Assembly: GCA_022376515.1 (NCBI GenBank)
Contig: WTXI01000004.1
Location: 248,001 to 312,000, forward strand
DNA: 64,000 bases
Direction: 5' to 3'
From: Lactifluus volemus
Lineage: Eukaryota; Basidiomycota; Agaricomycetes; Russulales; Russulaceae
Shown here: positions 48,146-61,450 of the stretch, one piece after another
Layout of the letters: each line of letters opens with the position of its first letter
Position numbering within the stretch: the stretch's first letter is position 1
The notes under the pieces: generated by a model
Databases searched by the model: none
The model's input: the letters and a program-made list of their open reading frames with translations, nothing else
Told to the model about the DNA's origin: nothing
Program-made: the position numbers and the translations under genes

Positions 48146-49706
48146 TCACAAGTACTTGGGTGCCAAGCTCAGGTTCACGGGATGGCCTGCCACCTGTCGT
48201 TCATCGACGAAGGCGGTAAGTACGTCCTGATCACCGCCTCCTCCGGAATGTTCAACCTCTTCAAGGTTTGGCAGGAGCTCTAGCGGTGGCTCTCCATCGT
48301 GAGAAAGTAAGGGACGTAACATTTCGCCGACGGGAGCACCTTCCACACAAACGGTCTTCGCGTTGATGAACGGCCTAACTAGTTCACGCCACTGTCTTCT
48401 GTGGACGTTGTTGTCCCATTCAGATGATTCATAGTGGCGCTCGTAGCTGAATGTGACCTGCTCGACAGCAGAGAGTAGGGGTGAAAGTGTACCGAAGATT
48501 TGCACCGCGGACGCAACCTGCGATTCCAGATGGTCGCATATGATTCGCAAGTCCAATGGGGAGCTTTTCCTCCAAGGGTCTGCGGTGACACGAACAGAAT
48601 ACCTTTGGAGTGCGAGCTCGACAGAGCTAAAACTGAGGCTCTCGGACGTTTTCATGAATTGCAAGAGGCGTGGAACAGTAAAGGAGAGCTGATTAAAAAA
48701 TTTGACATGAAGGAAGCTGAGGGAAGGGGCGGTGATCCAAGCAACAAGGCCATCCAAGTAGTAGGCGCTCGCACCATGGAACACAAACCAGCGTAGGTTG
48801 GGAAGTGTGGTCATATCCGGGGTCTGGTGCAACTGCCTTTCATCGTTATGATTGCCAGTGGGAATAGGGGATTTAAATCCAATGGACAGTTTCTCCAGCT
48901 GGAGCAAAAGCGAAAGTCGGGTAAGTATATAGCTCGGAGGGAAATATGCGGATGCAGGGATATCTGAAAGAATGAGAGTGACAAGGCCGGCAGTAGTTGT
49001 GAGCAAGGGTGACCCAATTGGAAGGGAAGCCGTCCACAGTCTGAGTTGGCGTAGATTCGGGGCTTGAAACGTTACAGGAAGGACGACTTCGGTTCGAGAA
49101 AAGATATACATGCGTTCCAGAGCAGGGAATTGATCATCCATAACCGCGACGAACTTCCCCACATTTGGGAGCATCCAAAAGTCAACGCGACGCACGCGAT
49201 CACGATGCGAAAGTGCGAGCAATATACCGGACTCATCTTCTGCTGTTATCTCCCCTAAACTTGAAGTGCGATAATGGATGGTGAGTGGTAGCAGTGGTGA
49301 ATGCGCGAGCATGTCCGCTATAGGCACACCATTGGCGCAATAGAGATGAAGGTCTAGCCGGGATGGTGATTCAAGGATAATATGTCGCCACAGTCGACAA
49401 ACATGTGCAAGTTTGTACCACCATCGTTGGCGGTCCCATCTGTAGTTCAACAAGCCTTTCTCGTCCTCGTATTCGTCCGGTTCTGCCAACCGATAAAGAT
49501 AGAATATATTGAGAAGCACGTCATCATTGAGGATGTGGATAGGTGAGTGTCGTCTATTGTTGTTGAGCCCTAATTAGTAATTGGCAAGTTTGTGGTCAGG
49601 AACAGATCAGGGATACAAAGTTCATGATTTGGAACTGCGTACGTCCGAGTCGGCGGAGCCTTCTAATGAAGGGAGGATAAATTGTGGTAGAGTAGCATCC
49701 AGGCAT
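48146..49706 (-). CDS. F-box-like/LRR-like family protein, copy K (intact)
   Basis: Exon 1 is 49643-49706 (64 nt, ATG at 49704-49706, MPGCYSTTIYPPFIRRLRR); intron 49570-49642 (73 nt, donor GTACGC); exon 2 is 48146-49569. Together 495 residues in frame, ending LAPKYL. F-box-like region VLLNIFYLYRLAEP ... WWYKLAHVCRLWRHII at about residues 35-100. The remaining residues form leucine-rich repeats (FQAPNLRQLRLWTASLPIGS, LQLEKLSIGF, TLPNLRWFVF). Closest relatives are L and the frameshifted G. Probable substrate receptor of an SCF ubiquitin ligase; target unknown. Confidence 0.85.
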
Positions 49707-52033
49707 TTTCGGGGAGGTGAGTAATGACTCGCTAGTGGAGAGGAGCGTACATCACTGTAAAGGCCCCTTGAACGACAGATGCCTCATTCCTGTGGCGGTG
49801 GCTGTTTCCCTTGCAAGGGTTGGCGCTGACCGATATCTATATCCAGAATTGCACGCTGGCGTCTACATACTAGTAGTAAGTGGGCACTGCTCAAATTGAA
49901 CTTCCCAGGATTCGGCCCGAGAAAGATGTCGCAGGGAATCCAGCCTGAGGGATCAAAGACGATTGTTTCTTACTGGATCAATGACCCTACCAGTGCTATC
50001 TGCTCCATCCGCATCTGCGTCAGGGTGCTTCGAGTCCGTTGCTCCTGTGGCGCATCTGTACCTGCATCTGCCCCTGATACTAATACTAGTTCTGCTGTGG
50101 CACCCGCACCCGTGACTGCAAGCGAATGACCGAACTACGGGATGCCTTATCCGAACACCGACTCGCGCAAACCCAGTCCAAAAGGCTAATTGAAATTGGA
50201 GCCGGAGGTGGGGGGCTGTTGTAACTACATCAACTGAGTCCCGGAGCTTCGTTCCATGGAAGGAAGATTTATAACGTAACGCATACGGCGGAGTCGTTGA
50301 GTGCCAGGTAACGTTCACCTTTGAATGTCATCACACCTCAATCACGAATAAGACTCGGGACAACTGGGATATAAGCATGACTTGTAATCAGCAAGGGATA
50401 TGAGGTTGTAAAATCCAAGGAAGCAGCAAACCGCTCGATTACCGCCTTCTAGTTGCCAATTTCTGCTGCTGCGCCCGTTGGAATGGGGATTAGTGACAGC
50501 GGGGTCAGGATGACAGCGTGGGAAGCGTAGCGGACATTGTACAGTGACCCGACGCTGAGATAAGCACAGACAACGTGACTTCATCCCCCTTCGAGGCAGC
50601 ACCCGACCCTCCACCGTGGCCCACCATTGGTGAACCACCCACCCACCCTCGTTGCATAGCGCAGGCCACGACCACGACTGCGCTTCTATGAAGTGCTGCT
50701 GACCAATGTGCGGTCGAGCTATCCTCGACTCGGAGCTGGAGGTAGTATGCGTAAACTTGAAGGTGCGTATGCAGTGGAGTGTATGCGCAGAAAGGGAGGG
50801 ACGAGCTCTTGGGAGTCAGGCTGGTTCAAGTAGTCAAGGCAATCGCACACATGCACGCCAGACCTGATATGATTGACACCCTCTAGAACGCCTGCAGCCT
50901 CCGCGTCGATGATTTGTCAATACGCCATTTTCAACGATCGTAGGCTCCAGTGTTGAGTAGAGTATGTCTTAGAACCCTGTGAGATGATTGGACCAGCCAA
51001 ACGCACATACTGTGCATACAATCAGATGTCCGTGAGCTCAAACAATGGAGCCTACAACCGCAACAAAATACGTGGCATGTTTCTTCTTGAGCCCTGTCCT
51101 GCCAATCGCCGCGTGCCGCTGTCCTCCTTTCGAACAACTCGCGTACTTGTATACTGTATGCGGTAGTATCAAATCAGCTTATAATTAACAGTTTATCCTC
51201 TATCTGTGTTCAGGAAAGAGGCGCTGCACGCACGATACTGTAAACCAGGCAAGGATGAGGCCCAGGAGAAGACGCGGAGGGCAACGACCAGAACGGCTGG
51301 CGGTCCGCCGCAGCCGGAGCTAGCCGATGGCTTGCTTACTCCTCGCGCCTCTGCAGATTCACAAGGCACAGTTGCCACATAGCAACGGCTGCACGACAGA
51401 TTCCTTATCGCAGACCACAGGAGGGTGAAATTTTCAGAGAAGCTGTCTCACACTGGACCGCCTTGGCAAGCTGCGTGTTGGATGGGAGCGTACAGTATCG
51501 TTGAGAAAAAGGTTGGAAATTTCGTCATCGACTTCGGCGAACTGCTCGACAGCATATCCCCGGAATTACAGCGTTTCATTACTGCCACGTTAATCAAGTC
51601 ATGAAGAAGTACTGTAAATCAATAAGGCATAGCAGTCGTAGAGTATATATACATATATCGAAGGGAAATGACATCGCCCCCGAAACATAAATAACGGTGG
51701 CCAACATGTACGCATGATCATGGGTTGTGCAGTCGCCAAGGAATGCAGAGGGAAGAGAAACAATAGTTAGAGAGTCTAAGAAGGGTGTGCGATCATGCAA
51801 CGAAATCGGAAGGGTAGTATATGATAGTCATCAAGGTGCAAAGTGAGAACAGACCCATGTTGAATGAGATAACCAGTTGGGCAACTCAGTATTGCGATCT
51901 CATCGACGACTTGAATCCTGGCGGTTGACATGAACAGGAGAGTCAGTGTGAATGTGAGCTCGAGTGAAATATGGGTAGTTGTATCGAGACGTACTTCAAT
52001 CCTTGAAACCAGTGCTGCAGCGCCCACACGTGC
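49707..52033. repeat. Spacer between copies K and J: upstream block, dispersed repeat, downstream block
   Basis: 49707-49870 is F-box upstream block and ends abruptly. 50460-50630 is the inverted relative of 46190-46340. 50930-52033 is the downstream block of copy J, related to 60550-61450. No gene supported. Confidence 0.45.
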
Positions 52034-53573
52034 TTAGGCATATCGACCCTCGAACATCGAGCGATCCACCATGCGGAGGGTCACAGGATGGCCTGCTACC
52101 AGTCGTTCATCGATAAATGCTGTGAAGTCGCCTCGAGCGTCGCTTCCTCCAGAATATCCAACCTCCTGGAGGTTAGGAAAGAGCTCCAGCGGTGACTCTC
52201 CATCGTCAGATGGTAAGGAGCGGGATATCTTGCCGACAAGATCATCTTGTACATGCATAGTCTTCGCGTTGGTGAAGGGCCTGAGAAGTTCACGCCACTG
52301 ACTTCGGTCGACATTGTTGTGCCATTCTAACGATTGGTTGCGCTGTTCGTAGCTGAATGTGACTTGCTCGACAACAGAAAGTACGGGTGAAAGTGTACCA
52401 AATAATTGCACTGCAGACGCAACCTGCCAGTCGAGATGTCCGCACCTGATCTCCAACATCAAAGGAGTGTCCCATTTCCAAGGGACCGCATGTAAGGAAA
52501 CTGAAAGGGCACTGAAAGTTACCTGGACAGCGGTAAATGTGAGGTTCTCGGATGTTTGCATGAACTGCAAGAGGCGTGGAACAGTAAAGGAGAGCTGAGT
52601 AAAAAGATAGACTTGAAGGGTGTTAAGCGAAGGGGCGCTGATCCGAGCAACAAGACCTTCCAAATAGGCACTCACACCTTGGAATACAAACCGGCGTAGG
52701 TTAGGAAGTGTAGTCATATCCGGGGTCTGGTACAACTCCCTTTCAACATCACGGTTGGGGATAGGGGATTGAAATGTAATGAACAGCCTCTCCAGCTGAG
52801 CCATAAACGAAAGCCGGGCAAGTAGATAAATTGGAGGGAAATAGGCGGATGCCGGGATATGGCGAAGCTCGAGAGTGACGAGTCCCGCGATACTCGTTGT
52901 GAGAATGGGTGATCCAATTGGAAGGGAAGCCATCGACAGTCTGATATGGCGTAGATTGGGGGCTTGAAACTTGACAGGAAGGACCACTTCGGTCCAAGAT
53001 TGGATATACATGCGTTCCAGAATTGGGAATTGATCATCCATAACCGTGACGAACTTCCCCATATTTGGGAGCACCGAAAAGTAAATGTGATGCACACGAT
53101 CACGGTGTGAAAGTGCGAGCAATATACCCGATTCATCTTCGGCTGTCAGTATCCTGCGTTGATAATAGATGGTGAGTGGTAGATGTGGTGAATGTGTGAG
53201 CATGGCCGCTACAGGCACACCATTGGTGCAGTAGAGGTGAAGGTCGAGCCGAGATGATGATGAAAGAATAAGATTTCGCCATTGTTGACAAACATGTGCC
53301 AGTTTGTACCACCAACGTTGGCGGCGCCAAACAATGACCGTCCCAGTTTCACCGTCATATTCATCCGGATCTGCCAGCCGATAAATATCGAATATGTTGA
53401 GAAGCACGTCATCGTTGAGGCCTTTGAGGATACTAATAGGTGAGTATCGTCTATTATTGTTAAGCCCTATTGATTCGCAAGTTTGTGAACAGATCAGGGA
53501 ACACAAAACTTTGGAACTCACGGATTGGCTCACTGTGGCATCGGCGGAGCCTTCCCTCGAGGAGATGACACAT
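52034..53573 (-). CDS. F-box-like/LRR-like family protein, copy J (intact, unusual exon 1)
   Basis: Exon 2 is 52034-53466. The standard MPGC start is missing; the only ATG that splices in frame gives exon 1 53522-53573 (52 nt, MCHLLEGRLRRC), intron 53467-53521 (donor GTGAGT, acceptor ATCAATAG) and a 494-residue product. The long frame read through the intron starts with GTG at 53533 and is not credible. F-box-like region VLLNIFDIYRLADP ... WWYKLAHVCQQWRNLI. An insertion of three residues (KGL) precedes NDDVLLNIF. C-terminus SMFEGRYA. Start less certain than for the sisters. Confidence 0.75.
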
Positions 53574-55164
53574 TATAGTTGAGCAGCAACCAGGGAGGTG
53601 GATAATGAAGTGGACGTCTTAGAACAGTGTGTAAGCCTCTTGCCAGCGGATGACCGATCCCTCAGTCATGTGGCGGCGGTGGCGTCCTTGGCCAAGGAGG
53701 GCGCTGACCTATATCCAGGTTCCTCGCCGCCGTCACCTCACTATGAACCACTTTTTCACACCTTCACGCACACCTACATTTATATAATATGCGTGCGAAG
53801 GCGCAGACAGGTCAACACCCCACCACCTTCGACAGGTTCAAGTACTGTCCTGTCCATCAACGCCACGTCACGCCGAACACTGGCACATCCCGCACCAAGC
53901 GCCACGAATATGGGACGTACAGCCCTGCTAGATGATCGTTTTTGGCGTGAGTTGTTTCTTCTCCAAATGATGACCAGCGAAAGCACCGTTACAACATGTG
54001 GTAACGACCGACTGACTCAGATTCTTGCAGGATCATCTCGCGCAGGCGGACATACCCATCCCGGATTTGGCCCGAGAGAGGTCGCACGAATCAATACGAT
54101 CTGGTTTCATTCTACACGACGTAATCGTTCCGTACTCTCATGTGGCATGAACGCAAGAGGAGAAGGGTTCGAGTTCGATTTCGATTCGCCTTTCCCAGAG
54201 AGTGGAGGCTGCGCAAATATCCGGTCAAGTGCCAAGGCCAGCAGTTAGTGGGAGGTTGAGAGTGGGTGACGGTCGATGGCTAGAAGTGATCCCCGTACGT
54301 ACCACAAATCATGATATATTCGTACCTCGGGTAGATTATATGAATAGGTATACCTTGCCCAGTGGCCCTGGGCCGGAAGTGATCTTCCGCCTCGCAGGAT
54401 AAAAGGTCGTTACAACACCATCATTATACTCTGCGGTCAACTTGTTTAACCACAAAGTGTGGAGGCGCGGATGCCATACGTCGAGACAGTCACACCGGAT
54501 GAGAATAATATTGTCTTTTCATACAAATCTTTCAAGCGCTTCCAGGTGAACCTAAAGACGACTCTGGAATTTCATGCATTCATGAAGGTACACAGGCCCG
54601 GGAGCATACAAACAAAAGGGGCTAGGGAAACTTAGATTCAGAGAGCTGTGGCGTGAAAGGGTAACGCGGAGACTATCACAAATGTAGTGTAATAGTATGA
54701 AAGGAGGGCTAATCAATTTAGTGAGACCAGGATGTAAGGAAAGGCATGGTAATAGGGAGATGGGTTGTGAATTGAGGCATGGCGCGGCGGGGTAGAAAAC
54801 GTTAAACGGTCGAAGACCGAGGGAAACTGACAGAAACGAGATAAAAGAATCAGCGGGGTCATAAGAATCACAAGGATATGCAAGGACATATTGCCGAACC
54901 AGAGACACATAGGGTATCAGAGACTTCTATAACACGACACGGGCCAGTGTAGAGTAGCACTGAACCATGCAGCGTATTATGAAGTGGTTGTGACGTTGAG
55001 GAAGATGGGCCGTAAGGAATGGGTTGGTGGCATATGTGCTGTCCAGAATCGCTGTCAGACGAAATATAATGGACAGATGGTAGGAGGAAAGGGAACGAGT
55101 GGGGGAATCCAAATTCGAGGGATTTTTAATAAAGAATAGTTGGTGCACTGACCATACGGTGTCC
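53574..55164. other. Upstream block of copy J, then an unassigned region
   Basis: 53574-54260 is the F-box upstream block (TATA-like near 53778-53790, acceptor-like string near 54019-54030). A short exon-like plus-strand frame lies at 54470-54545 (MPYVETVTPDENN), followed by GTGAAC; too short to call. 54550-55164 holds only composition-driven frames. Confidence 0.45.
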
Positions 55165-56701
55165 TCACTTCTGGCGGAATAAGGCTACTGGGTGGCCGCT
55201 GTGCTGGCGGGCTGCGATGAATGATTGTATACCCTGTTGCGTGGCTTCTTCTGACCTATTCCCAAAGACGGAAAGGCTGTGTAGCAAGGGGAACACTTCG
55301 GAAACTGATTCCCCCGTGAGCCCTTGTAAAGCAGCCGCGATAGACGGTTCCATCTTGACGTGTATTGAAAGACTCTGGACAGAGGGGAATGAGTGAAAAA
55401 GTTGGAGCCATAGCGTGGGATCCATGTTTTCAGGATCCAGACGAAGCCAGGATTCGAGGGTGAGTGAGTTCACGCTAGAGCGGAAGAGCAGAATCTGGCT
55501 GCATATTTGCGCTAGGGAAAGGACTTGCCAGTCCAACCTTTCGCAGTCGATAAGCCACGAGTGAGAATTCATTCTATAATATCCCGTACTTGAGGAAGAA
55601 GAGATTTCGGCCCAGGAAGGATTGAATATCAATTTTTGACTGGATAGCATGAACGGCTTTAGGTGACCAAAGAGCCGAAGAATTTGCGGGATGTCAAACA
55701 CATGCTGATGGACGAAGCTTATCGAGAAGCGATGGAATAGATGGGCATCGACTCGGGCCGCGAGGACCTCCAAGTACTCGCTCACGCCTTTGAATGACAA
55801 CGATACGAGAGCGGGGAGGAAAACCCGGGTCGGTGGCGGGACAGGTCGGTTTCTTCGTTCGGGTTGAGGTCCTGGGGACTTGAAATGGATGCTAAGGGAT
55901 TTGAGCTTTGGTAACGCAGACAGGATTCCAGCCATTATCTCGGGTGGGATGTATCCAGAATTAGGTATATTGAAAAGATCAAGAGATGTGAGATCACTTG
56001 TAGACGAGAGAAATCGTGGCAAGGACGGAAATGAGATTGAGGAAAATGTGAGATTTCGTAGACACGGTGCGGATCCATTCAAGAATGTATCGGGGAGAGT
56101 AACCACCACACCAGATGATCGAAGAGAAAGAGATCTCAATGCTGGAAATGGCTCTTCCATTGCCGTGACAAATTTATTACATAGAACTGCCGCTGGGCTC
56201 CAGATCTCGATCTGGCCTATGCGATCACAGTGCCCCAATGCGGCAACGATGTTGTCGAAAGCGCTGTCTTCCAATTTCGTATCTGAATAGAATTCGAGAG
56301 CAAGAGGAAATTCTGGCCAGACATCCAACAACTTCCTCACAGGTGTTCGCCTCGAGCAGAAAACGAGCAGATCGAGACGGATTGGCGATCCAAAAACGAC
56401 GTATCGCCATCTTCGGCACACGTGCACCAGTGTCTTCCAATCCCTAAAGTGGTTTTCGTAGGAGTATAGTTCCACTGGCAAAGGGAGATAAAAATCGAAT
56501 ATCTCTAGGAGGACATCTTCGGGGAGAGATTCGATTGTGACTCGTTGGAACACCAGGCCTACATCACATCACAAAACTCAGCAATCGTTGTGGTTGTACT
56601 TGATCAGTCTCACCTTGTCCTTGTTGAATAAACAATTCCTTGCGGTGACATGCAACAATATTTCTGCTGTTCGAGTCTATGGAATTACCATCCATTTGCA
56701 T
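55165..56701 (-). CDS. Divergent F-box protein, copy N (intact)
   Basis: Exon 1 is 56614-56701 (88 nt, ATG at 56699-56701, MQMDGNSIDSNSRN); intron 56559-56613 (55 nt, donor GTGAGA, acceptor GATGTAG); exon 2 is 55165-56558. The total of 1482 nt gives 493 residues. The first codon of the long frame at 56553 is GTG, so the spliced start is preferred. The F-box is more canonical than in the other copies: ESLPEDVLLEIFDFY ... LVHVCRRWRYVVFGSP. Leucine-rich repeats follow (LRNLTFSSISFPSL, LPKLKSLSIHFKSP). It shares the family layout and the end motif ARQHSGHPVAL with the others but is much more distant, perhaps an older lineage. Probable SCF adaptor. Confidence 0.82.
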
Positions 56702-56949
56702 GAAAGCGACTGATTGACTGGCGGGGTTGGGTACTAGTATTCAGTTGCTTAGTCGGAACGTGGCTGTGTTCGTCTTGGTCTCGGATTCGGCCCCGGCCGG
56801 AGAGTCGACACCCGGGAATCACCGGCGGTCGGTGACACGGTCACGTTGAGTTCCACACGGGTCGCGATTCAGACTTGGCGTTGCGCCTACAACACTTAGT
56901 CACAGACATATCACGCGTGGAAGAAGAGCGCGGAACTACAAGGAGCTGG
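56702..56949. repeat. Dispersed GC-rich repeat next to copy N
   Basis: 56775-56905 is the inverted relative of 32560-32690 (GCCGAATC, CCGGCGGTCGGTGACACGGT, ACGCCAAG on the opposite strand). Both copies lie near the inverted segmental duplication but outside its arms. Confidence 0.6.
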
Positions 56950-59900
56950 CATTAGAGGAGGATCGGGAAGTGTCAGGACGCGACACAACGTGCCCCTCTG
57001 GTGACTCGACCTACAGCGCAACGAAATGGTTGGAGACTCGGACGAGGAACAGTATTGTGCGTAACAATTCCGAGTCCATCTCTCTTTTTAAGACCCCTCA
57101 TTCTTTTTTTTTTACAGAACTTGCGTTCGTTATCATCGCAAGTCCGCTGGAGCCTTCACATGCTACCAGTGGCCTCAAGCTCACAATGAGGATATCAAAG
57201 TGCTTCCCACGATCGGCAATGTCGATCTCTTCTTCAAGAGCCTCGAGTTTGACGTTGAGTAGAAAGTGATGATAGTTGGTTCGTGACTCTCTTCAGTTCT
57301 TCACCCGTTATTAATAAATAGAAAACTCGATGTGTATCATTTGCACCTGTAGAGCTACCGTGACCAAAGACGCGGGACATGCTGCTCCTCTTCTGTTATG
57401 CGTGCGACAAGCTGGGTGTGCGAAACGAGTTATTCGTGGCGCAAATTGGAAGGACTAACACCCGCAGCGTCACGGTCGCGCTCTTTGCGAGCTTTGCTAT
57501 CTTTGATAGATTCGAGATTTGGGTCGTTGATGTGGGTATAAGCTGGTCAGCAGGACAGGTGTGGGAGTATGCCTGACCCAAATTGTACCTCATCCCGCGT
57601 ATTGTTGGAACCTCCTGCCTTCTACATTCTTTGAAATTGTCAGTGGTGTGGTCGATGCGAGCGCATCCACCCGCACAAATCTTCCACTTGGATTCTGCCA
57701 CAACTCTTTTCTATCATCACGACTTGTATAGAAGTAGGGGGCACACAGGAGACAAACAGAAGGGGGCCTAGGGAGATAACCTCCGTCTCGCTCTTTCGCA
57801 GTCTTGAATATATATCATATTCCTGGCTACAGTAAATAATAACGCATTCAGTGCAACTTGAAATACATCGGGAAAGTTATTTATAAACACAGCGGAATGC
57901 GCGAGACTCCAACCGAAGGACAGGGGCTGCTCACCAGCCTGAGAACGGTGGTATACAGCTATGTCGATTAAGATAAGCTAGTGGCTCCTTAGTGCTGCCA
58001 TGTCGAGGTTCTAGCGGTCGCCATGAACACGAGAGTTGGTCAGTGTGGATGCTAGTAGTGATATACGAGTAGTTGAATTAAGACGTACTTTTCTCCACGA
58101 TCAAGTCCGTTCCCGCAGCGTTCACAAGTACGTAAGTTTATGGACCAATCTCAGGTTCACAGGATGGCCTGCCCCCTGTCGTTCATTGACGAAGGCGATG
58201 AGTACGTCCTCAGCATCGTCTTCCCAAGAATATTCAACCTCCTCAAGGCTCTGCAGGAGTTCCAGCGGTGGCTCTCCATCGTGAGATAGTAAGGGACGTA
58301 ACATTTCGCCGACGGGAGCACCTTCCACACGAAAAGTCTTCGCGTTAATGAACGGCCTAACTAGTTCACGCCACTGACTTCTGTGGACGCTGTTGTGCCA
58401 TGATGGTTCATAGTGGCGCTCGGCGTAGCTGAGTGTGACCTGCTCGACAGCTAAGAGAAGGGGTGAAAGTGTACCGAGGATTTGCACCGCGGACGCAACC
58501 TGCCATTCCAGGTGGACGCATATGATTCGCAAGTCCAATGGGGAGCTTGCCCTCCAAGGGCCTGCAGTGACATGAACACAATCCTCTTCGAGAGCGAGCT
58601 TGACAGAGCTAAAACTGAGGCTCTCGGATGTTTGCATGAATTGCAAGAGGGGTGGAACAGTAGAGAAGAGCTGATCAAAAAATTTGACATGAAGGAAGCT
58701 GAGGGAAGGGGCGGTGATCCAAGCAACAAGGCCATCCAAGCAGTAGGCGCTCGCGCCATGGAATACAAACCACCGTAGGTTGGGAAGTGTGATCATAGCC
58801 GGGGTCTGGTGCAACTGCCTTTCAACGTCATGATCGGGGATAGGTGATCTAAATCCAATGGATAGTTTCTCCAGCTGGAGCAAAAGCGAAAGTCGGGTAC
58901 GTATATAACTCGAAGGGAAATATGCGAATGCAGGGATATCTGAAAGAACGAGAGTGACAAGGCCGGCAGTAGTTGTGAGTAAGGGTGACTCAATTGGAAG
59001 GGAAGCCGTCCACAGTCTGAGTTGGCGTAGGTTGGGGGCTTGAAACGTTACAGGAAGGACGACTTCGGTCTGAGAAAAAATATACATGCATTCCAGAACA
59101 GGGAATTGATCATCCATAGCCGCGACGAACTTCCCCATATTTGAGAGCATCCAAAGGTCAACGCGACGCACGCGATCACGGTGCGAAAGTGCGAGCAATA
59201 GACCCGATTCATCTTCTGCTGTTATCTTCCATGAAGTGCGATAATGGATGGCGAGTGGTAGAGGTGGTGAATGTGCAAGCATGTCCGCTACGGGTACACC
59301 ATTGGCACAGTAGAGATGAAGGTCGAGCCGGGATGGTGATTCAAGAATAATATTTCGCCATTGTCGACAAACGTGTGCCAGTTTGTACCACCAGCGTTGA
59401 CGGTCCCATCTGTAGGCCAATAAGCCATTCTCGTTTTCGTATTCGTCCGGTTCTGCCAACCGATAGAGATGAAATATATTGAGAAGCACGTCGTCGTTGA
59501 GGATGCGGCTAGCTGAGGGTCGTCTATTGCTGTTGAGCCCTATCAATTCGCAAGTTTGTGATCAGGAACAGATCAGGGATACAAAGGTCATGATTTGGAA
59601 CTGCGTACGTTGGCCGAGCCTCCTAATAGGATAAATCATGGTAGAGCTGCATCCAGGCATTTTCAGGGAGATGAGTAATGAGGTGCCAGTGGAGAAGAGC
59701 GTACAGAAGTGTTGAGGCCCTTGGACGGCTGATGCCTCATTCCTGTGGCGGTGGCGGTCTTCTTGGCGAAGGATGGCGCTGATCGGTACCTATATCCAGA
59801 ATTGCACGCTGGCGTCCACCTTCCTCGTCATAATCATCATGGCTGTCTTCACCTCGTGACGAACCACTTTTTTAACACTTTCACGCACACTTACGTTTCG

Positions 59901-60420
59901 TTTGTACAGTGTGCTCATGGTGGCTGTGCTTTGCTCAACATGGGCGCTACATTTTATCCAGAATAGGAATGTTCAAGTTGACATTGGCGCCCTCTCTTTT
60001 CGTCCACCGACGATGTCGTCGAGCCTCATCGTGGACCGTATTCCCTTATTCCACACTTTCGTACACTCACCTACGTTCATAAGTTACGCGCACGCGTACA
60101 GCACAGATGGGGCAGGTAAATACCTCACCATAACGATGTCTTTTTCAGCGTCTATGGGCCTGCAGTGGGGCCGATACTCCGATGCTTGATTGCTGAAGAT
60201 CATAATGATCAGCCTCTGTAGTCTGGGATCACTGGGTGAATGAGGCGACGAAGTGACCTCAGCCGGTTGCAGAGAAAGTATGATATTTGGGGCAACGGCA
60301 GGCAGAGGGAGATGGCGACGACAAATCAAGAACGGAAGGGTGGGTAAAAAACGAGCATAAAGTACGAGTGCCTTAGTCTGCATGTCACAGGATCGCTGCC
60401 GATTGCAAGGCTAGTGTATG
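56950..60420. repeat. Right arm of the 3.5-kb inverted segmental duplication
   Basis: Reverse complement of 33405-37010 with scattered differences; contains copy L and both flanks. See the left arm for paired landmarks. Confidence 0.85.
58122..59660 (-). CDS. F-box-like/LRR-like family protein, copy L (intact)
   Basis: Exon 1 is 59609-59660 (52 nt, ATG at 59658-59660, MPGCSSTMIYPIRRLGQ); intron 59540-59608 (69 nt, donor GTACGC, acceptor TTGATAG); exon 2 is 58122-59539. It gives 489 residues, ending VHKLTYL. The long frame's first codon (59546) is TTG within the intron end and is not used. F-box-like region VLLNIFHLYRLAEP ... WWYKLAHVCRQWRNII. Leucine-rich repeats as in K. It is the inverted-duplicate partner of copy G, which carries a frameshift, so L is the functional member of that pair. 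Confidence 0.85.
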
Positions 60421-61450
60421 CACCAAAAGAGCTCGTTATGTTGGAGGGCCAAAGAACAGATGTTGAGCTCCAGGCTGGTCGCTGATCCATACGCCATTTT
60501 CAAGGTCACCCCATGTACGAACTCCAGATTTGGCATGCTCTAGAACGTCTGCAGCCTCCGCATCGATGATCTTTCAACTGTTGCCGTATTCAAAAAGCAT
60601 AGGCTCCAGTGTTGAGCAGAGTATATCTTCAAACCCTGTGAGTTGACTGGGCCAGCATATCTTCTACGGGTGTTCAGGAAAGAGGTACTGCTACGCACGA
60701 TTCGGATACTATAAGCCAAGCAAGGATGAGGCCCAGGAGAAGGTGCGCATTGCCGCAGCCGGAGCTTGCCGAACCGGTGAGACGTGCTCACTCCTAACGG
60801 CCTCCTGCAGATTCACAAGATATGTACATACAGACGCCACAGAGCAGCCGCTGCACATCAGTATTCCTTATCGCGGACACCGGAAAATCAGTGAAATTCT
60901 TCAGAGCTGTCGCACACTGGGTCGCGGTGGCAAGTTGCGTGTGGGATGGGAGAGCAAACCTATATCATCGAATTCGGCGAACTGCTCGGCAGCATATCCC
61001 GGAATCGCAGAATTTTATTAATGGAAGGTTAATGAAGTCGTGAAGAGGTACAGTAAAGCGATAAGGCGTCGTAGAGTATATATATCGAAGAAAAATGATA
61101 TCGCGCCCGAAACGCAAATAGAGTGGCCAACATGTACGCGTGATCTGTGCAGTCGCCAAGGAATGCAGGAGGGAGAGAAAAAATAGTTAGAGAATCTGAG
61201 AAAGGGTGCGCGATCGTGCAACGAAATCGGAAGGGTATACGATAGTCATCAAGATGCAAAAGTGAGTGTGGATTAAGATAAACTAGTTGGGCTACTCAAG
61301 TTGCGATCTCATCGACGACCTGAATCCTGCCGGTTGACATGAACAGGAGTCGGTATGAATGTGAGCTCGAGTGAAATATGGGTACTAGTTGTATCGAGAC
61401 GTACTTCAATCCTTGGAACGTTATGTTGCAGCGCCCACCCGTACTGGGGC
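60421..61450. repeat. Downstream duplication block on the 3' side of copy M
   Basis: 60550-61450 is related to 50930-52033 (3' side of copy J), including CTCCAGTGTTGAGCAGAGTA near 60602. J and M therefore share a flank as well as donor GTGAGT. No gene supported. Confidence 0.5.

Noticed and set aside
54552..54908. 118-codon minus-strand frame with Ser/Leu/Pro-rich composition
   Set aside because: Overlapping frames of equal length exist and there is no motif; more likely spacer 3' of copy N.
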